Positions 8,824-17,296 of a stretch of 64,000 nt of DNA are shown piece by piece. Origin of the DNA: Alistipes sp. Lineage in GTDB: Bacteria; Bacteroidota; Bacteroidia; Bacteroidales; Rikenellaceae. Location: contig JAFTOU010000018.1 of NCBI GenBank assembly GCA_017463615.1, positions 173,618 to 237,617 of the forward strand, written 5' to 3'. The first letter of the stretch is position 1, and each line of letters starts with the position of its first letter. Below the pieces are notes generated by a model, which was not told the DNA's origin, made no database searches, and saw nothing but the letters and a program-made list of their open reading frames with translations. Made by a program: the position numbers and the translations under genes.

Positions 8824-9381
8824 TTATTTATAATCAATCTTTTCTATCTCTCTTTTACGGCACAAAAATATAAGCCCCTTTACAAAATTTGTCACAGTCC
8901 ACACAATCAAATTTAGATAGTAGGCTATTAGGCTAAACACAAAGACATTGCAAAAATATCTGGCAGTGATATCTCGCTCTGTGTCGTAGTCAATTACAAA
9001 CCTACCAGAGTGAACTATAAGGTGCATAAATATACCAACTATAGGTATCACGCTCATCCACATAAGAATTTTGAGCCATATAGACTTATACACGCCATTG
9101 ACTTTATCTCTTATTTTGGAGATGTAGTACACCAACCAAGGGAGGAGCAGTAGCAACTCAAAATATATCTTCGCAGAGCCAAATATCCCGGTCCAATCTA
9201 CAATCTGCCAATCAAAATCGCCATACTCATAATACCAATTAGAATACGGGTATTCTCCGCCATTACAATAATCAAAGTTCTCTGGTCTGCCATTGATATA
9301 TATCTCAAAACCTATTATTACCAAAAGCAGCAATATAGATACCGTCAGACCAATGTATGTCGCTTTGTTCTTCATTCGCAT
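8824..9381 (-). CDS. Unrecognised multi-pass membrane protein
   Basis: A 185-residue protein that I do not recognise. Four hydrophobic segments are visible, near residues 9-28, 70-90, 103-124 and 143-170. The loop after the first segment is rich in Tyr, Trp and Asp (GGEYPYSNWYYEYGDFDW). The gene is more AT-rich than its neighbours, which may mean recent acquisition. An alternative ATG at 9375 would shorten it by two residues. It precedes the YkvA gene by 14 bp. Confidence 0.55.
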   Translation of the reverse strand: MRMKNKATYIGLTVSILLLLVIIGFEIYINGRPENFDYCNGGEYPYSNWYYEYGDFDWQIVDWTGIFGSAKIYFELLLLLPWLVYYISKIRDKVNGVYKSIWLKILMWMSVIPIVGIFMHLIVHSGRFVIDYDTERDITARYFCNVFVFSLIAYYLNLIVWTVTNFVKGLIFLCRKREIEKIDYK

Positions 9382-9428
9382 TTAAGCATAGTTTATCTGC
9401 CATACAAACGCGAGGGCGAGGGTATTTA

Positions 9429-9458
9429 TTGCAGTGATGACAAAAATTATTATCTTTG
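9429..9458 (+). promoter_or_regulatory. Promoter of the NAD(P)-binding protein gene
   Basis: TTG (9429-9431), 19 bp, TATCTTTG (9451-9458). Transcription would begin near 9465, which excludes the in-frame ATG at 9434 and supports the start at 9479. Confidence 0.7.
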
Positions 9459-9478
9459 TGAAGTTAATAGCGGAAAAT

Positions 9479-10108
9479 ATGAAGATAATTCTTACTGGTG
9501 CAACGGGATTTGTGGGCGAGGGCGTGCTGCTGGCGTTACTGCAGCGTGCGGATGTGGAGAAGGTGCTGAGCGTTAGTCGCCGTCCGTGCGAGATTGAACA
9601 CCCGAAGTTGGAGGAGTATATCGTCGCCGACTTTATGACGCTGCCAGCTGTTGACCCGCGGCTACAGGGCTACGACGCCTGCTTCTTCTGCGCGGGCAAG
9701 AGCAACTTCGGGATGTCGCGCGAGGAGTACTACCACCTCTCCTACACCATCACGATGCACTTTGCCAAGGCTATAGGCGCAGACCCGAACTTCGTCTTTA
9801 TCTACCTCAGTGGCGCGGGCACAAGCGAGAGCTCGCTGCAGTTCTGGTCGCGCACAAAGGCCAAGGCGGAGCGCGACCTGACCACCTTGGGCTTCAAGGC
9901 CGCTTATGGCTTCCGCCCCGCAGGTATGAAACCCGTCAAGGGACAAAAGCGACTGCAGGGCTGGGGCAAATATCACTGGCTATTTACCTGGATACCAGGC
10001 ATTTCAAACCCTATTGAGCAGGTCGCCGATGCAATGATTGCCTGCACCCGAAACGGCTACCACAAACGCATCATAGAGGTGAGAGATATTGAACGACTGA
10101 CGCGGTAG
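9479..10108 (+). CDS. NAD(P)-binding Rossmann-fold (epimerase/NmrA-like) protein
   Basis: 209 residues from the ATG at 9479, which lies about 15 nt after the predicted transcription start. The protein opens with MKIILTGATGFVGEGV, the GxTGxxG dinucleotide-binding motif of extended short-chain dehydrogenases. YDACFFCAGKS and the later SGAGTSESSLQFWSRTKA fit the atypical branch that includes HTATIP2/YwnB-like proteins. The substrate is unknown. It is a single gene, convergent with the HAD gene; a family A repeat separates the two. Confidence 0.75.
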   Translation: MKIILTGATGFVGEGVLLALLQRADVEKVLSVSRRPCEIEHPKLEEYIVADFMTLPAVDPRLQGYDACFFCAGKSNFGMSREEYYHLSYTITMHFAKAIGADPNFVFIYLSGAGTSESSLQFWSRTKAKAERDLTTLGFKAAYGFRPAGMKPVKGQKRLQGWGKYHWLFTWIPGISNPIEQVADAMIACTRNGYHKRIIEVRDIERLTR

Positions 10109-10139
10109 TTTTTTTGGGACATCCCCACTTATCCGTACC

Positions 10140-10269
10140 ATTTTAGCGTCAGAAGGGGTTAGATGCAACGCTCGGCATATAAAACAGCGATGGGCTGTAC
10201 TAAATCGTACTGCCCATTGCTGATTTTATATGTTAGCGGAAGCAGGTATGCCCCTTATCACGCTAAAAT
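10140..10269 (+). repeat. Family A structured repeat, copy 1
   Basis: A 130-bp interrupted palindrome. Outer arms ATTTTAGCGT/ACGCTAAAAT; inner stem AAGGGG/CCCCTT; conserved blocks AACGCTCGGC and GTTAGCGGAAG. The apical hairpin has an ATATAAAA/TTTTATAT base and a GTAC-TAAATC-GTAC tip. The right arm contains the stop codon (TAG) of the HAD gene, so element and gene overlap by a few bases. It may also act as a two-way terminator between convergent genes. Confidence 0.85.
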
Positions 10270-11036
10270 AACCCTAAGGTTGTGCAGGCGTTATAGATAC
10301 CATCCTTGTCCACATCGGTGGTAATGTAGTCGGCGCGAGCTTTGAGGGCGGGGATGGCGTTGCCCATGGCGACCTTTGTCCAGCCGTCAACGAACATGGA
10401 GAGGTCGTTAGCGGCGTCGCCAAAGACGACCACATCGCTGCAATCGGCGCCGAAGTGGTCCATTATGCGGCGAATGCCGTAGGCTTTGTCGGATGGCTCA
10501 ACGAAGAGGTACTCCTTATGAAATCGCCCCCACTGCACGCTCTTGAGGCTCTCAAGGGTATGCTCGGTAGGCTCATAGCAGGCGATGTAGGCCTTATAAA
10601 TCTTGTCGTAGTTGTTGGGATCAAGTCCCTCAACCACCCGCGTAGCCATGTAGACATCGTGCGTGAACTCCTCAAAGCGACTGTCGGGTGCACTGCGAAC
10701 TACGGTGTTATCCACCTGCAGCGCCCAAGGGATACCCTTCGCCTTGCACTCGTCAATCACACGCACCACGGACTGCTTATCAAGCGGCTTTATCTCCACC
10801 AGCTCGCCATTGATGGTTATGCCATAGCCGCCGTCGCTGACCATATTCTCAAAGCCGAGCTCCCGCATATAGTCTACCGCCATCGCCTGCGAGCGCCCCG
10901 TGGCTATCGCCAGAAAATGGCCCGCCTCGCGCAGTCGCTGCAACGCCACCTTCGTAGAGTCCGGAATATACGTATTTCCATACCCTCCCGCCGCCAGCGT
11001 GCCATCAATATCAAAAAACAGATACTTCCGCTTCAT
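10263..11036 (-). CDS. Cof-type HAD-superfamily phosphatase
   Basis: A 257-residue cytoplasmic protein. HAD motif I is FFDIDGTL (Asp9 nucleophile, Asp11), motif II is IATGR, and motif IV is GDAANDLSMF, all in the order expected for type IIB (Cof) sugar-phosphate or pyridoxal-phosphate phosphatases with a C2 cap. The substrate is unknown. The last two codons (TTT TAG) lie inside the left-hand repeat arm, so the repeat supplies the stop codon. Confidence 0.88.
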   Translation of the reverse strand: MKRKYLFFDIDGTLAAGGYGNTYIPDSTKVALQRLREAGHFLAIATGRSQAMAVDYMRELGFENMVSDGGYGITINGELVEIKPLDKQSVVRVIDECKAKGIPWALQVDNTVVRSAPDSRFEEFTHDVYMATRVVEGLDPNNYDKIYKAYIACYEPTEHTLESLKSVQWGRFHKEYLFVEPSDKAYGIRRIMDHFGADCSDVVVFGDAANDLSMFVDGWTKVAMGNAIPALKARADYITTDVDKDGIYNACTTLGLF

Positions 11037-11070
11037 AGTGTAGTTTTACGCAAAGGTAAACAATTATTTA

Positions 11071-12237
11071 TTATGCAGCAAAGGTCTCCTCTAATATCTT
11101 CAAAAATTCATTATACGATTCTACTGTCAAATTTTGCTTAGCATATCTCTTCATGTTGATATACAGTTCCTCTATATTATTTGAGTTATCTATAACCTTT
11201 GACAGTCCATTATGAAACCTGGTAGAGTTCAGACCTCCGTGCTTACCTCCCGCCTTGAAAATTACATTATCCGTCCTTTGTACCAGTCGGGGTAATGCCA
11301 TAGCGAGCACATCGCCAGCATCGCCCCACTTAGGATTAAACAGGAAATCTAAAAAATTCCTAACCATTAGCCACTCGTGCATACCTCCCTGCCCGCGCAG
11401 CGATTTCTCCATATGTTCTTTAATCTCAGGATTGGACAGTAGCTCTTGTGTATATTGCGGGTCACTATCTTTGAGTCTAATAAAAAACTCTATTTTTGAC
11501 TGAACAGACTTTGGCTTAGTACCAATCTTTCCCTTTACAACACCCTTAAAATTATTCTTTGGGTCTACTCGCAGTACCGTTTTCTCTTTCTCAGATAGTT
11601 CAATAGCTCCCTTATTATGGATATCTTGAACCTCTCTATAGATTTTGGACTTCCTTATCTTCCCTGACAGCTTTAATCGCAATTGGTTGTATTTATCTAC
11701 AACTCTTTCGTACCCGCTCTTTTCTGTATCAAAGGCTTTACTCTTAAATGTTTTATTGGCCGATTCCTCCCAACTCTTTTGTGAACTCTCCGTACCAAGT
11801 CTTTTTGCAGAGATGTCACGAGCCTCTTTTGACGAAGTTTTACCTATTTGCTGAGCGAACTCTTTACTAGCACTCTTTAGAGCGTTCTCATTTACCTCTC
11901 TACCGACCTTTAACGCCAATGTTTTCTTAATATTGGCAGGTGCTGTCTCCTGTAGACTTTTGTGGGATATAGTTATTGCAGGATCTGATATTGCATTTGC
12001 TCTATTTTTAGATATTGTCCTCTGCGCTATCTCTTTTGAGATGCTCTTCATTCCTTGTTCAGCACCCTCCTCTGCAGCCTCTTTCGCCGCTCTTTTTCCG
12101 AACCATTTACCGATGGTTGTTGATGCTCCATCTACCACGCTCCTAACAGCACGACCGACCTGTGCATCTGCCGTTACTGGAGATGTAGTTGCAAAGAGGA
12201 CTATGCAGAGTATATATCTTATTCTCTTAAAAATCAT
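11071..12237 (-). CDS. Unrecognised exported protein, possible toxin-like C terminus
   Basis: A 388-residue protein with a signal peptide (cleavage near TADAQ) and no family that I recognise. Residues 27-200 are rich in Lys, Ala, Glu and Ser and look like a long helical or coiled region. The C-terminal 100 residues are more conserved-looking, with WLMVRNFLDF, KWGDAGDVL and the His/Asn-rich GGKHGGLNSTRFHNGLS, which could be a catalytic motif. The gene overlaps the end of the upstream lipoprotein gene by 11 bp and is clearly AT-rich compared with neighbours. A secreted effector or nuclease-like role is only a guess. Confidence 0.5.
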   Translation of the reverse strand: MIFKRIRYILCIVLFATTSPVTADAQVGRAVRSVVDGASTTIGKWFGKRAAKEAAEEGAEQGMKSISKEIAQRTISKNRANAISDPAITISHKSLQETAPANIKKTLALKVGREVNENALKSASKEFAQQIGKTSSKEARDISAKRLGTESSQKSWEESANKTFKSKAFDTEKSGYERVVDKYNQLRLKLSGKIRKSKIYREVQDIHNKGAIELSEKEKTVLRVDPKNNFKGVVKGKIGTKPKSVQSKIEFFIRLKDSDPQYTQELLSNPEIKEHMEKSLRGQGGMHEWLMVRNFLDFLFNPKWGDAGDVLAMALPRLVQRTDNVIFKAGGKHGGLNSTRFHNGLSKVIDNSNNIEELYINMKRYAKQNLTVESYNEFLKILEETFAA

Positions 12238-13477
12238 CGTTAAAAATTCTTCTAATATTACTCTCTGTAGTCTCCTGCGCTTGCCGTAGGTTTGTGAAAA
12301 CCTTGGAGATATAATCTCCTATACAAACAGCCGAATCATTGTATATAGTCTCCGCCAACTGCGCAATAGAGTGTTCTACCTCCTCATTCTGACCAAAACC
12401 GTATACCAAATCAGCCACATCGGCAACAAATGCAACAGCACCAACGCCAGGGACAAAACTCAAAGCCATTGAGCCAACTGTAAGCAATGTACCCAAATCC
12501 TTTATACCCTGAATATTTGAGATATCATCGCGTCCAATAACCCACACTAACTCATCATTGAGTACATCATCTGATATGTATATATTCTGATACTTGGAAT
12601 CGTCAAAATATTGATTAAACAACATTGAACGCATCTGCTTTGATGAATCAACATACTTCGTCAGTCTACTTTTTACCAAACTATCAACATACGAATAGTC
12701 ATAAGCCTCATTTATCTCCTTGTTTACATAACCACTAAATGAGTAATTATCAATATCCTGTCTTTGAAAAATCCTCTTAAATATTCCTCTCTGATTTTTC
12801 TCATTGGCCGCACTAATAATCTTCTCAATACCCTGCTCAACATATCTTTGAGCCTGATACCTAACAGCCGTCTCTATGCTACTCAGCAGTTCCCGCTCTG
12901 ATGTAAAATATGGATCCAGCACACCCATAATATCTCTCATCAGAGAGTCTCGCAAATTACGATATGGTCGCTCTACTTCCGAAGTTAAATCACTACCCAC
13001 AAAGGCTTTATAGAGCGACTTAACCGTTGTATAGTCTAATGAATCAATATTTTTGAGGTATGAGTCTGTAATTATTTGCCTTAAATAATCGTGCTCAATA
13101 TAGTTATTCTTGTAGAAACGCCCCACCTCGGAGAGGCTCAAATTGGAGAGAGAATCTATTATTGCACATTGGCGTTGTATCAGTATAGAGTCAAAAAAGA
13201 GCGCAACCTCTGTATTATCCTTGGACGCCAAAGAGTACTCTTTTAATAGCTTATATCTTGTTTTTGAATAATCGTAGCTAAATAGATATGTCTCAACATA
13301 TCCTCTGTATTGAGGATATATGTCAAGAAATTCAATGAGGCTTACAACATCGCCCTGCTCATAAGCACTTGAAATAGCCCTTCTCTCTTCTGTTATGGCA
13401 AGTCTGCGCGCCGTGCCGCACGACAATATATGCGCGCACAACAAAAAGGCTGTAAGTATGTAATAGAGTCTCTTCAT
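12227..13477 (-). CDS. Unrecognised lipoprotein with C-terminal hydrophobic hairpin
   Basis: Starting at the ATG at 13477 (416 residues), the protein begins MKRLYYILTAFLL and has the lipobox ILSC. Most of the body is predicted helical with many charged residues. Near residues 340-375 lies a Gly/Ala/Val-rich hydrophobic hairpin (LLTVGSMALSFVPGVGAVA, then ADVADLVYG) resembling the pre-toxin membrane hairpins of polymorphic toxins. It overlaps the next gene by 11 bp and shares its AT-rich composition, so the two probably arrived together. No family is recognised. Confidence 0.5.
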   Translation of the reverse strand: MKRLYYILTAFLLCAHILSCGTARRLAITEERRAISSAYEQGDVVSLIEFLDIYPQYRGYVETYLFSYDYSKTRYKLLKEYSLASKDNTEVALFFDSILIQRQCAIIDSLSNLSLSEVGRFYKNNYIEHDYLRQIITDSYLKNIDSLDYTTVKSLYKAFVGSDLTSEVERPYRNLRDSLMRDIMGVLDPYFTSERELLSSIETAVRYQAQRYVEQGIEKIISAANEKNQRGIFKRIFQRQDIDNYSFSGYVNKEINEAYDYSYVDSLVKSRLTKYVDSSKQMRSMLFNQYFDDSKYQNIYISDDVLNDELVWVIGRDDISNIQGIKDLGTLLTVGSMALSFVPGVGAVAFVADVADLVYGFGQNEEVEHSIAQLAETIYNDSAVCIGDYISKVFTNLRQAQETTESNIRRIFNDDF

Positions 13478-13603
13478 ATTACCATTGTTGCGATGTGGGT
13501 AAAACAATCGCACAAACTATAAGCAGGCTATATTCACAGAGGTCATGGAACAACGAAGGATAGTACAATGTACCATCCTTCATTGACTTAACTTTGCTAT
13601 CCC

Positions 13604-14281
13604 CTACACATGTCTAAGGATTTCGTCAAGGCCGTCGAAGTGGCACTTGTAGTCCTCAAGGGAGCGGTTGATGATCTCCTGCGCCTCCTCGTGGCTGTAG
13701 ACATCAACAATCTCAACCTTCTTTGCCTTCTCGCTGTCTGGCATATCCTTGTAGGTGAGGAAGTAGTGCTTCAGGCGGTTTACTACACCCTTTGGAAGCT
13801 CCGAAATGTCGGCATAGTTGCCGTAGGTTACATCGTGGGTGAGCACTGCGATAATCTTATCGTCTGCCTCGTTGCCGTCAATCATACGGAAGCCACCAAT
13901 AGGTCTAACCTCGCAGATGATGTCGCCATGAACGATATCGCGCTCGGTGAGCACGCAGATATCCAGCGGGTCGCCATCGCCGACGATATTCTCGCGGCCG
14001 CTCTGCTGCATACAGTACTGCGCAACGCTGTCACCACAGAAGCTCTGCGGAACAAAGCCATAGAGTGCAGGAACTACATTGGAGTACTTCTGCGGACGGT
14101 CTATCTTCAGATAACCGCTCACCTTATCCAGCTCGTACTTAACAGTGTCGGTTGGCACCATCTCAATAAAGGCGGTAATCACCTCTGGCGCAGCATCACC
14201 CACCTCAAGTCCATGCCACGGATGCGACTTATATCTCAAACCCATCAGTCGCGCGATAGGATCGTTAATCTTATTTCCCAT
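13604..14281 (-). CDS. ppa: Inorganic pyrophosphatase, soluble family I
   Basis: 225 residues, somewhat longer than E. coli Ppa. The signature DGDPLDICVL carries the three metal-binding aspartates, and YGFVPQSFCGD precedes it. The enzyme hydrolyses diphosphate in the cytoplasm and pulls biosynthetic reactions forward. The extra length is in the N-terminal 40 residues and an insert around CMQQSGREN. A promoter -7 box TACCTTTG sits on the minus strand at 14318-14325. Confidence 0.92.
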   Translation of the reverse strand: MGNKINDPIARLMGLRYKSHPWHGLEVGDAAPEVITAFIEMVPTDTVKYELDKVSGYLKIDRPQKYSNVVPALYGFVPQSFCGDSVAQYCMQQSGRENIVGDGDPLDICVLTERDIVHGDIICEVRPIGGFRMIDGNEADDKIIAVLTHDVTYGNYADISELPKGVVNRLKHYFLTYKDMPDSEKAKKVEIVDVYSHEEAQEIINRSLEDYKCHFDGLDEILRHV

Positions 14282-14317
14282 AGCTGTAGGTATGTTCTAT
14301 AAATATATACTAATGTA

Positions 14318-14325
14318 CAAAGGTA
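14318..14325 (-). promoter_or_regulatory. -7 element of ppa
   Basis: TACCTTTG on the minus strand, 37 bp upstream of the ppa ATG. A TTTG at 14348-14351 gives a slightly long 22-bp spacer. Confidence 0.6.
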
Positions 14326-14367
14326 GTAAAAATTTAGAACTATTGGTCAAAAAATGGAAATTATTTT

Positions 14368-14546
14368 GGCTGTTGGCTGTTAGCTATTGGCTATTGGCTT
14401 TTCAGAGGTATCGCACAAGGCGATAAATTTTAAGGTGCAAGAGGCGCCATACAGCACCTATTGCACCCCATAAACACTATCGCGTAGCGATACCTTAATA
14501 TAGCCAATGGCTAATGGCTAATGGCTAATAGCTAATGGCTAACAGC
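14368..14546 (-). repeat. Family B modular repeat, copy 1
   Basis: Two arrays of imperfect heptamers (variants of TTAGCTA and TTGGCTG) in inverted orientation flank hairpin modules: GGTATCGC/GCGATA, a GGTGCAATAGG/CCTATTGCACC pair and a TTTTCAGAGG joint. On the minus strand the element begins directly after the stop codon (14547-14549) of the S9 peptidase. Confidence 0.8.
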
Positions 14547-16676
14547 CTACTTAAGATACTTCTCCAGCCAGCCGAAGAACTCGCGGTTCCAGACCAGGGA
14601 GTTCTGAGAGCGGAAGACCTGGTGAGCCTCGTTCTCAAACTCTACAAGGCGGGCATCAAGGCCGCGCATCTTAGCCGCCGTAAATGCCTGCAGCGACTGA
14701 GTATAAGGGATGCGGAAGTCGTACTCGCCAGTGATGATAAGGATAGGGGTATCCCATCTATCCACGAACTTATGTGGAGAGTTTGCGTACGAGCGCATAG
14801 CGGTCTTATTTGTCTTATCCCAGTATGAGCCGCCGTAGTCGTTATTGACGAAGAAGAGCTCCTCGGTCTCGCCATACATAGAGTCAAAGTTGAAGATGCC
14901 ACAGTGTGCGATAAACGCCTTAAAGCGCTTCTGGTGGTGGCCTGCAAGGAAGAATACCGAGTAGCCGCCATAAGATGCGCCCACGCAACCCAATCGCTCC
15001 TTATCGCACCAGCTCTCCTTAGCCACATCGTCTATAGCCGAGAGGTAGTCGCGGATATTCTGACCCGAGTAGTCGCCCGAAATCTGGTCAAGCCACTCCT
15101 GACCAAACGAAGGCAGACCGCGACGGTTAGGGGCAACGACAACATATCCCTGCGCCGCCATAAGCTGGAAGTTCCAGCGGTAGCTCCAGAACTGCGAGAC
15201 AACACTCTGAGGGCCGCCCTGGCAGTAGAGCAGTGTAGGATACTTCTTCGCAGGGTCAAAATCTGGCGGGAGGATTACCCAAACGAGCATCTGCTTGCCG
15301 TCGGTAGTCTTTACCCAACGCTTCTGCACAGCGCCCATCTCAACGCTGTCGTAGATATGCTTATTGACAGCCGAAACCTGCTTCAGAGAGCCATCTGCAA
15401 GGTCTACCTCAAAGATTTCGGTAGCCATGCTGATGCTCTGAACGGTAGCGATGCAGCGACCTGCAGCGAGGCTGAACGATGTAATATCGTGGTCGCCAGA
15501 GGTGATAACCTCAACATCATTACCCGCCGTAGTTACACGACAAATCTGGTGCGTAGCCTCAATAGGAGCGATGAAGTAGAGGGTGCTATCGTCTGCCCAA
15601 ACAACATTATTTGCGTGGTAGTCAAAGTTAGCCGTAAGCTCCTTCATCTCGCCACTCTGGAGGTTGTAGACAAACAGACGCTCCTTATCCGCCTCGTTTC
15701 CGGCGCGGCGCTGAGAGCGGAAGGCAACCTTGCTGCCATCTGGCGAGAATACTGGGTACTTATCGTAGCCCACAAATGGCTCTGTAGTAGCCTTGCCATC
15801 AAACTTGAGTCGCTCGGCGTTATCCTTGCAGATGTTGATGGTGTGGTTCTGCTCAATGAGGTGGATATAGACATCCGAGTCGGTAGATACGGCATACTCC
15901 TTGCCCGTCAGAGGCTTGCAGGTGTAGGCAATCTGCTTGCTATGTGGATGCCAAGCAATCTCGGCGCCGTCAAAATATGGAGCAAGCGGAGTGTCCCACG
16001 CAGCATCTGCGCCCGTAATATCGCGAGCCTCGCCCATCTTGTCGCCTGCAAGTGGAGCTACGAAGATATGGCGGTAGATACCCTCATCCCAGTAGTCCCA
16101 GTGGCGCACCATAAGGTCGTCGTAGATGCGAGCCTTAGACTTATCCATATCTGGATGCACCTCCGACGAGCGGACAGCCTTAACCTGAACACCCTTGATA
16201 TAGTGCAATGCCGAGCAGTCTGGACTCACGCCGAAATCCTCAACGCCGCCCTCTACATCGGTAATCTGCACCGCTGCGCTACCGTCGGCTGCCATACGCC
16301 ACACCTGCATAGCGCCACTGCGGTTGGAGAGGAACCAAATATTGCCATCACCACCCCAGCGTGCAGCTGCGTTGTTGGACGATGTGTCGGTAAGCTCTTG
16401 ACTCTGTCCCGAAGCGAGGCAGAGGGTGTAGATGCGTGTCACACCGCGATTCTCCGCCATAGAGTAGTCCGTAACGGTATAGAGCACCGTAGTGCCATCT
16501 GCGCTAAGTTCTGCGCTACCAATGCGGCGCATCTTCCACATAACCTCAGGGGTAAGTCGTGCCGCAGCGACCTCCGACTCAGTCAGAGCGTTGTCAATCA
16601 CAAGCGGCTGTGCCGGCTCCGAGCAGCTTGTCAGAGCCATTGCCAATGTTGCCATAATGAGAAAAACTTTTTTCAT
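14547..16676 (-). CDS. S9 family prolyl-oligopeptidase-type peptidase, lipoprotein
   Basis: 709 residues. The N terminus is a lipoprotein signal (lipobox ALTSC). A beta-propeller-like region with repeated strands covers roughly residues 40-430. The C-terminal alpha/beta hydrolase domain has the nucleophile in GASYGGYS (about residue 567), an acid in TGEYDFRIPY (about 652) and the histidine in NEAHQVF (about 684). It fits dipeptidyl or acylaminoacyl peptidases that process peptides in the periplasm of asaccharolytic and gut Bacteroidales. It diverges from the Nudix gene across a 26-bp gap. A family B repeat forms its 3' end. Confidence 0.88.
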   Translation of the reverse strand: MKKVFLIMATLAMALTSCSEPAQPLVIDNALTESEVAAARLTPEVMWKMRRIGSAELSADGTTVLYTVTDYSMAENRGVTRIYTLCLASGQSQELTDTSSNNAAARWGGDGNIWFLSNRSGAMQVWRMAADGSAAVQITDVEGGVEDFGVSPDCSALHYIKGVQVKAVRSSEVHPDMDKSKARIYDDLMVRHWDYWDEGIYRHIFVAPLAGDKMGEARDITGADAAWDTPLAPYFDGAEIAWHPHSKQIAYTCKPLTGKEYAVSTDSDVYIHLIEQNHTINICKDNAERLKFDGKATTEPFVGYDKYPVFSPDGSKVAFRSQRRAGNEADKERLFVYNLQSGEMKELTANFDYHANNVVWADDSTLYFIAPIEATHQICRVTTAGNDVEVITSGDHDITSFSLAAGRCIATVQSISMATEIFEVDLADGSLKQVSAVNKHIYDSVEMGAVQKRWVKTTDGKQMLVWVILPPDFDPAKKYPTLLYCQGGPQSVVSQFWSYRWNFQLMAAQGYVVVAPNRRGLPSFGQEWLDQISGDYSGQNIRDYLSAIDDVAKESWCDKERLGCVGASYGGYSVFFLAGHHQKRFKAFIAHCGIFNFDSMYGETEELFFVNNDYGGSYWDKTNKTAMRSYANSPHKFVDRWDTPILIITGEYDFRIPYTQSLQAFTAAKMRGLDARLVEFENEAHQVFRSQNSLVWNREFFGWLEKYLK

Positions 16677-16690
16677 ATCAATAAATTTAC

Positions 16691-16698
16691 TAAATTTG
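16691..16698 (+). promoter_or_regulatory. -7 element immediately before the Nudix gene
   Basis: TAAATTTG ends five bases before the ATG at 16703, so the transcript would be leaderless or nearly so. Confidence 0.55.
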
Positions 16699-16702
16699 CA
16701 TT

Positions 16703-17296
16703 ATGATTACCGTCTACTTTACAGATTGCGCCCTGCGTTTTGTGCCAGCCGATACACCATCGGTTGAGGGGCAGGTTATACCCGAAAGTGAACTAACAAG
16801 GGCGAAAGTAATCAATTTTTTTCAAAAATACAATACGCTCACCGTACTATGTGCCGATTGTAGCGCTGCGTTCAGCCGTTTTGCCACCGAGTTTGTCTAT
16901 GTAGAGGCTGCAGGTGGCGTGGTGGAGAATGAGCGTGGGCAGGTGTTGCTTATCTTCCGTCGTGGTCGCTGGGATTTGCCCAAGGGGCACATTGAGGCGG
17001 GCGAGGATGCGCTGACGGCTGCCATACGCGAAACAGAGGAGGAGACTGGCGTAAAGGGTCTGAAATTTGTAGCCCCACTGAGCAATACACTCCACGCCTA
17101 CAACGTTTATGGTAAGTGGGAGATAAAGCGCACATACTGGTTTGCATTTAGCACCACCCACAGCGCCACAACACCGCAAACGGAGGAGGATATAGTGGCC
17201 GTAAAGTGGTGCGACAAGGCGGAGGTAGAGCGTTGTATGACAGAGAGTTATCCGACAATAAGAGAGACAATATATGAGTACCAACACAGAGGCTAA
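16703..17296 (+). CDS. Nudix hydrolase
   Basis: 197 residues. The Nudix box runs from G95 to about 117 (GHIEAGEDALTAAIRE, then TEEETGV) and is complete, so it should be an active Mg-dependent hydrolase of a nucleoside diphosphate derivative. The N-terminal 65 residues are an extra domain with CADC, typical of Bacteroidetes members. The porX start codon lies inside its 3' end (23-bp overlap), so it is the first gene of a Nudix-porX-crp operon. The substrate is unknown. Confidence 0.88.
   Translation: MITVYFTDCALRFVPADTPSVEGQVIPESELTRAKVINFFQKYNTLTVLCADCSAAFSRFATEFVYVEAAGGVVENERGQVLLIFRRGRWDLPKGHIEAGEDALTAAIRETEEETGVKGLKFVAPLSNTLHAYNVYGKWEIKRTYWFAFSTTHSATTPQTEEDIVAVKWCDKAEVERCMTESYPTIRETIYEYQHRG

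Noticed and set aside
14904-16706. A 600-codon open frame on the plus strand opposite the S9 peptidase gene
   Set aside because: It lies entirely antisense to a gene with clear signal peptide and catalytic residues, its translation has no recognisable domain, and long antisense frames are common at this base composition.
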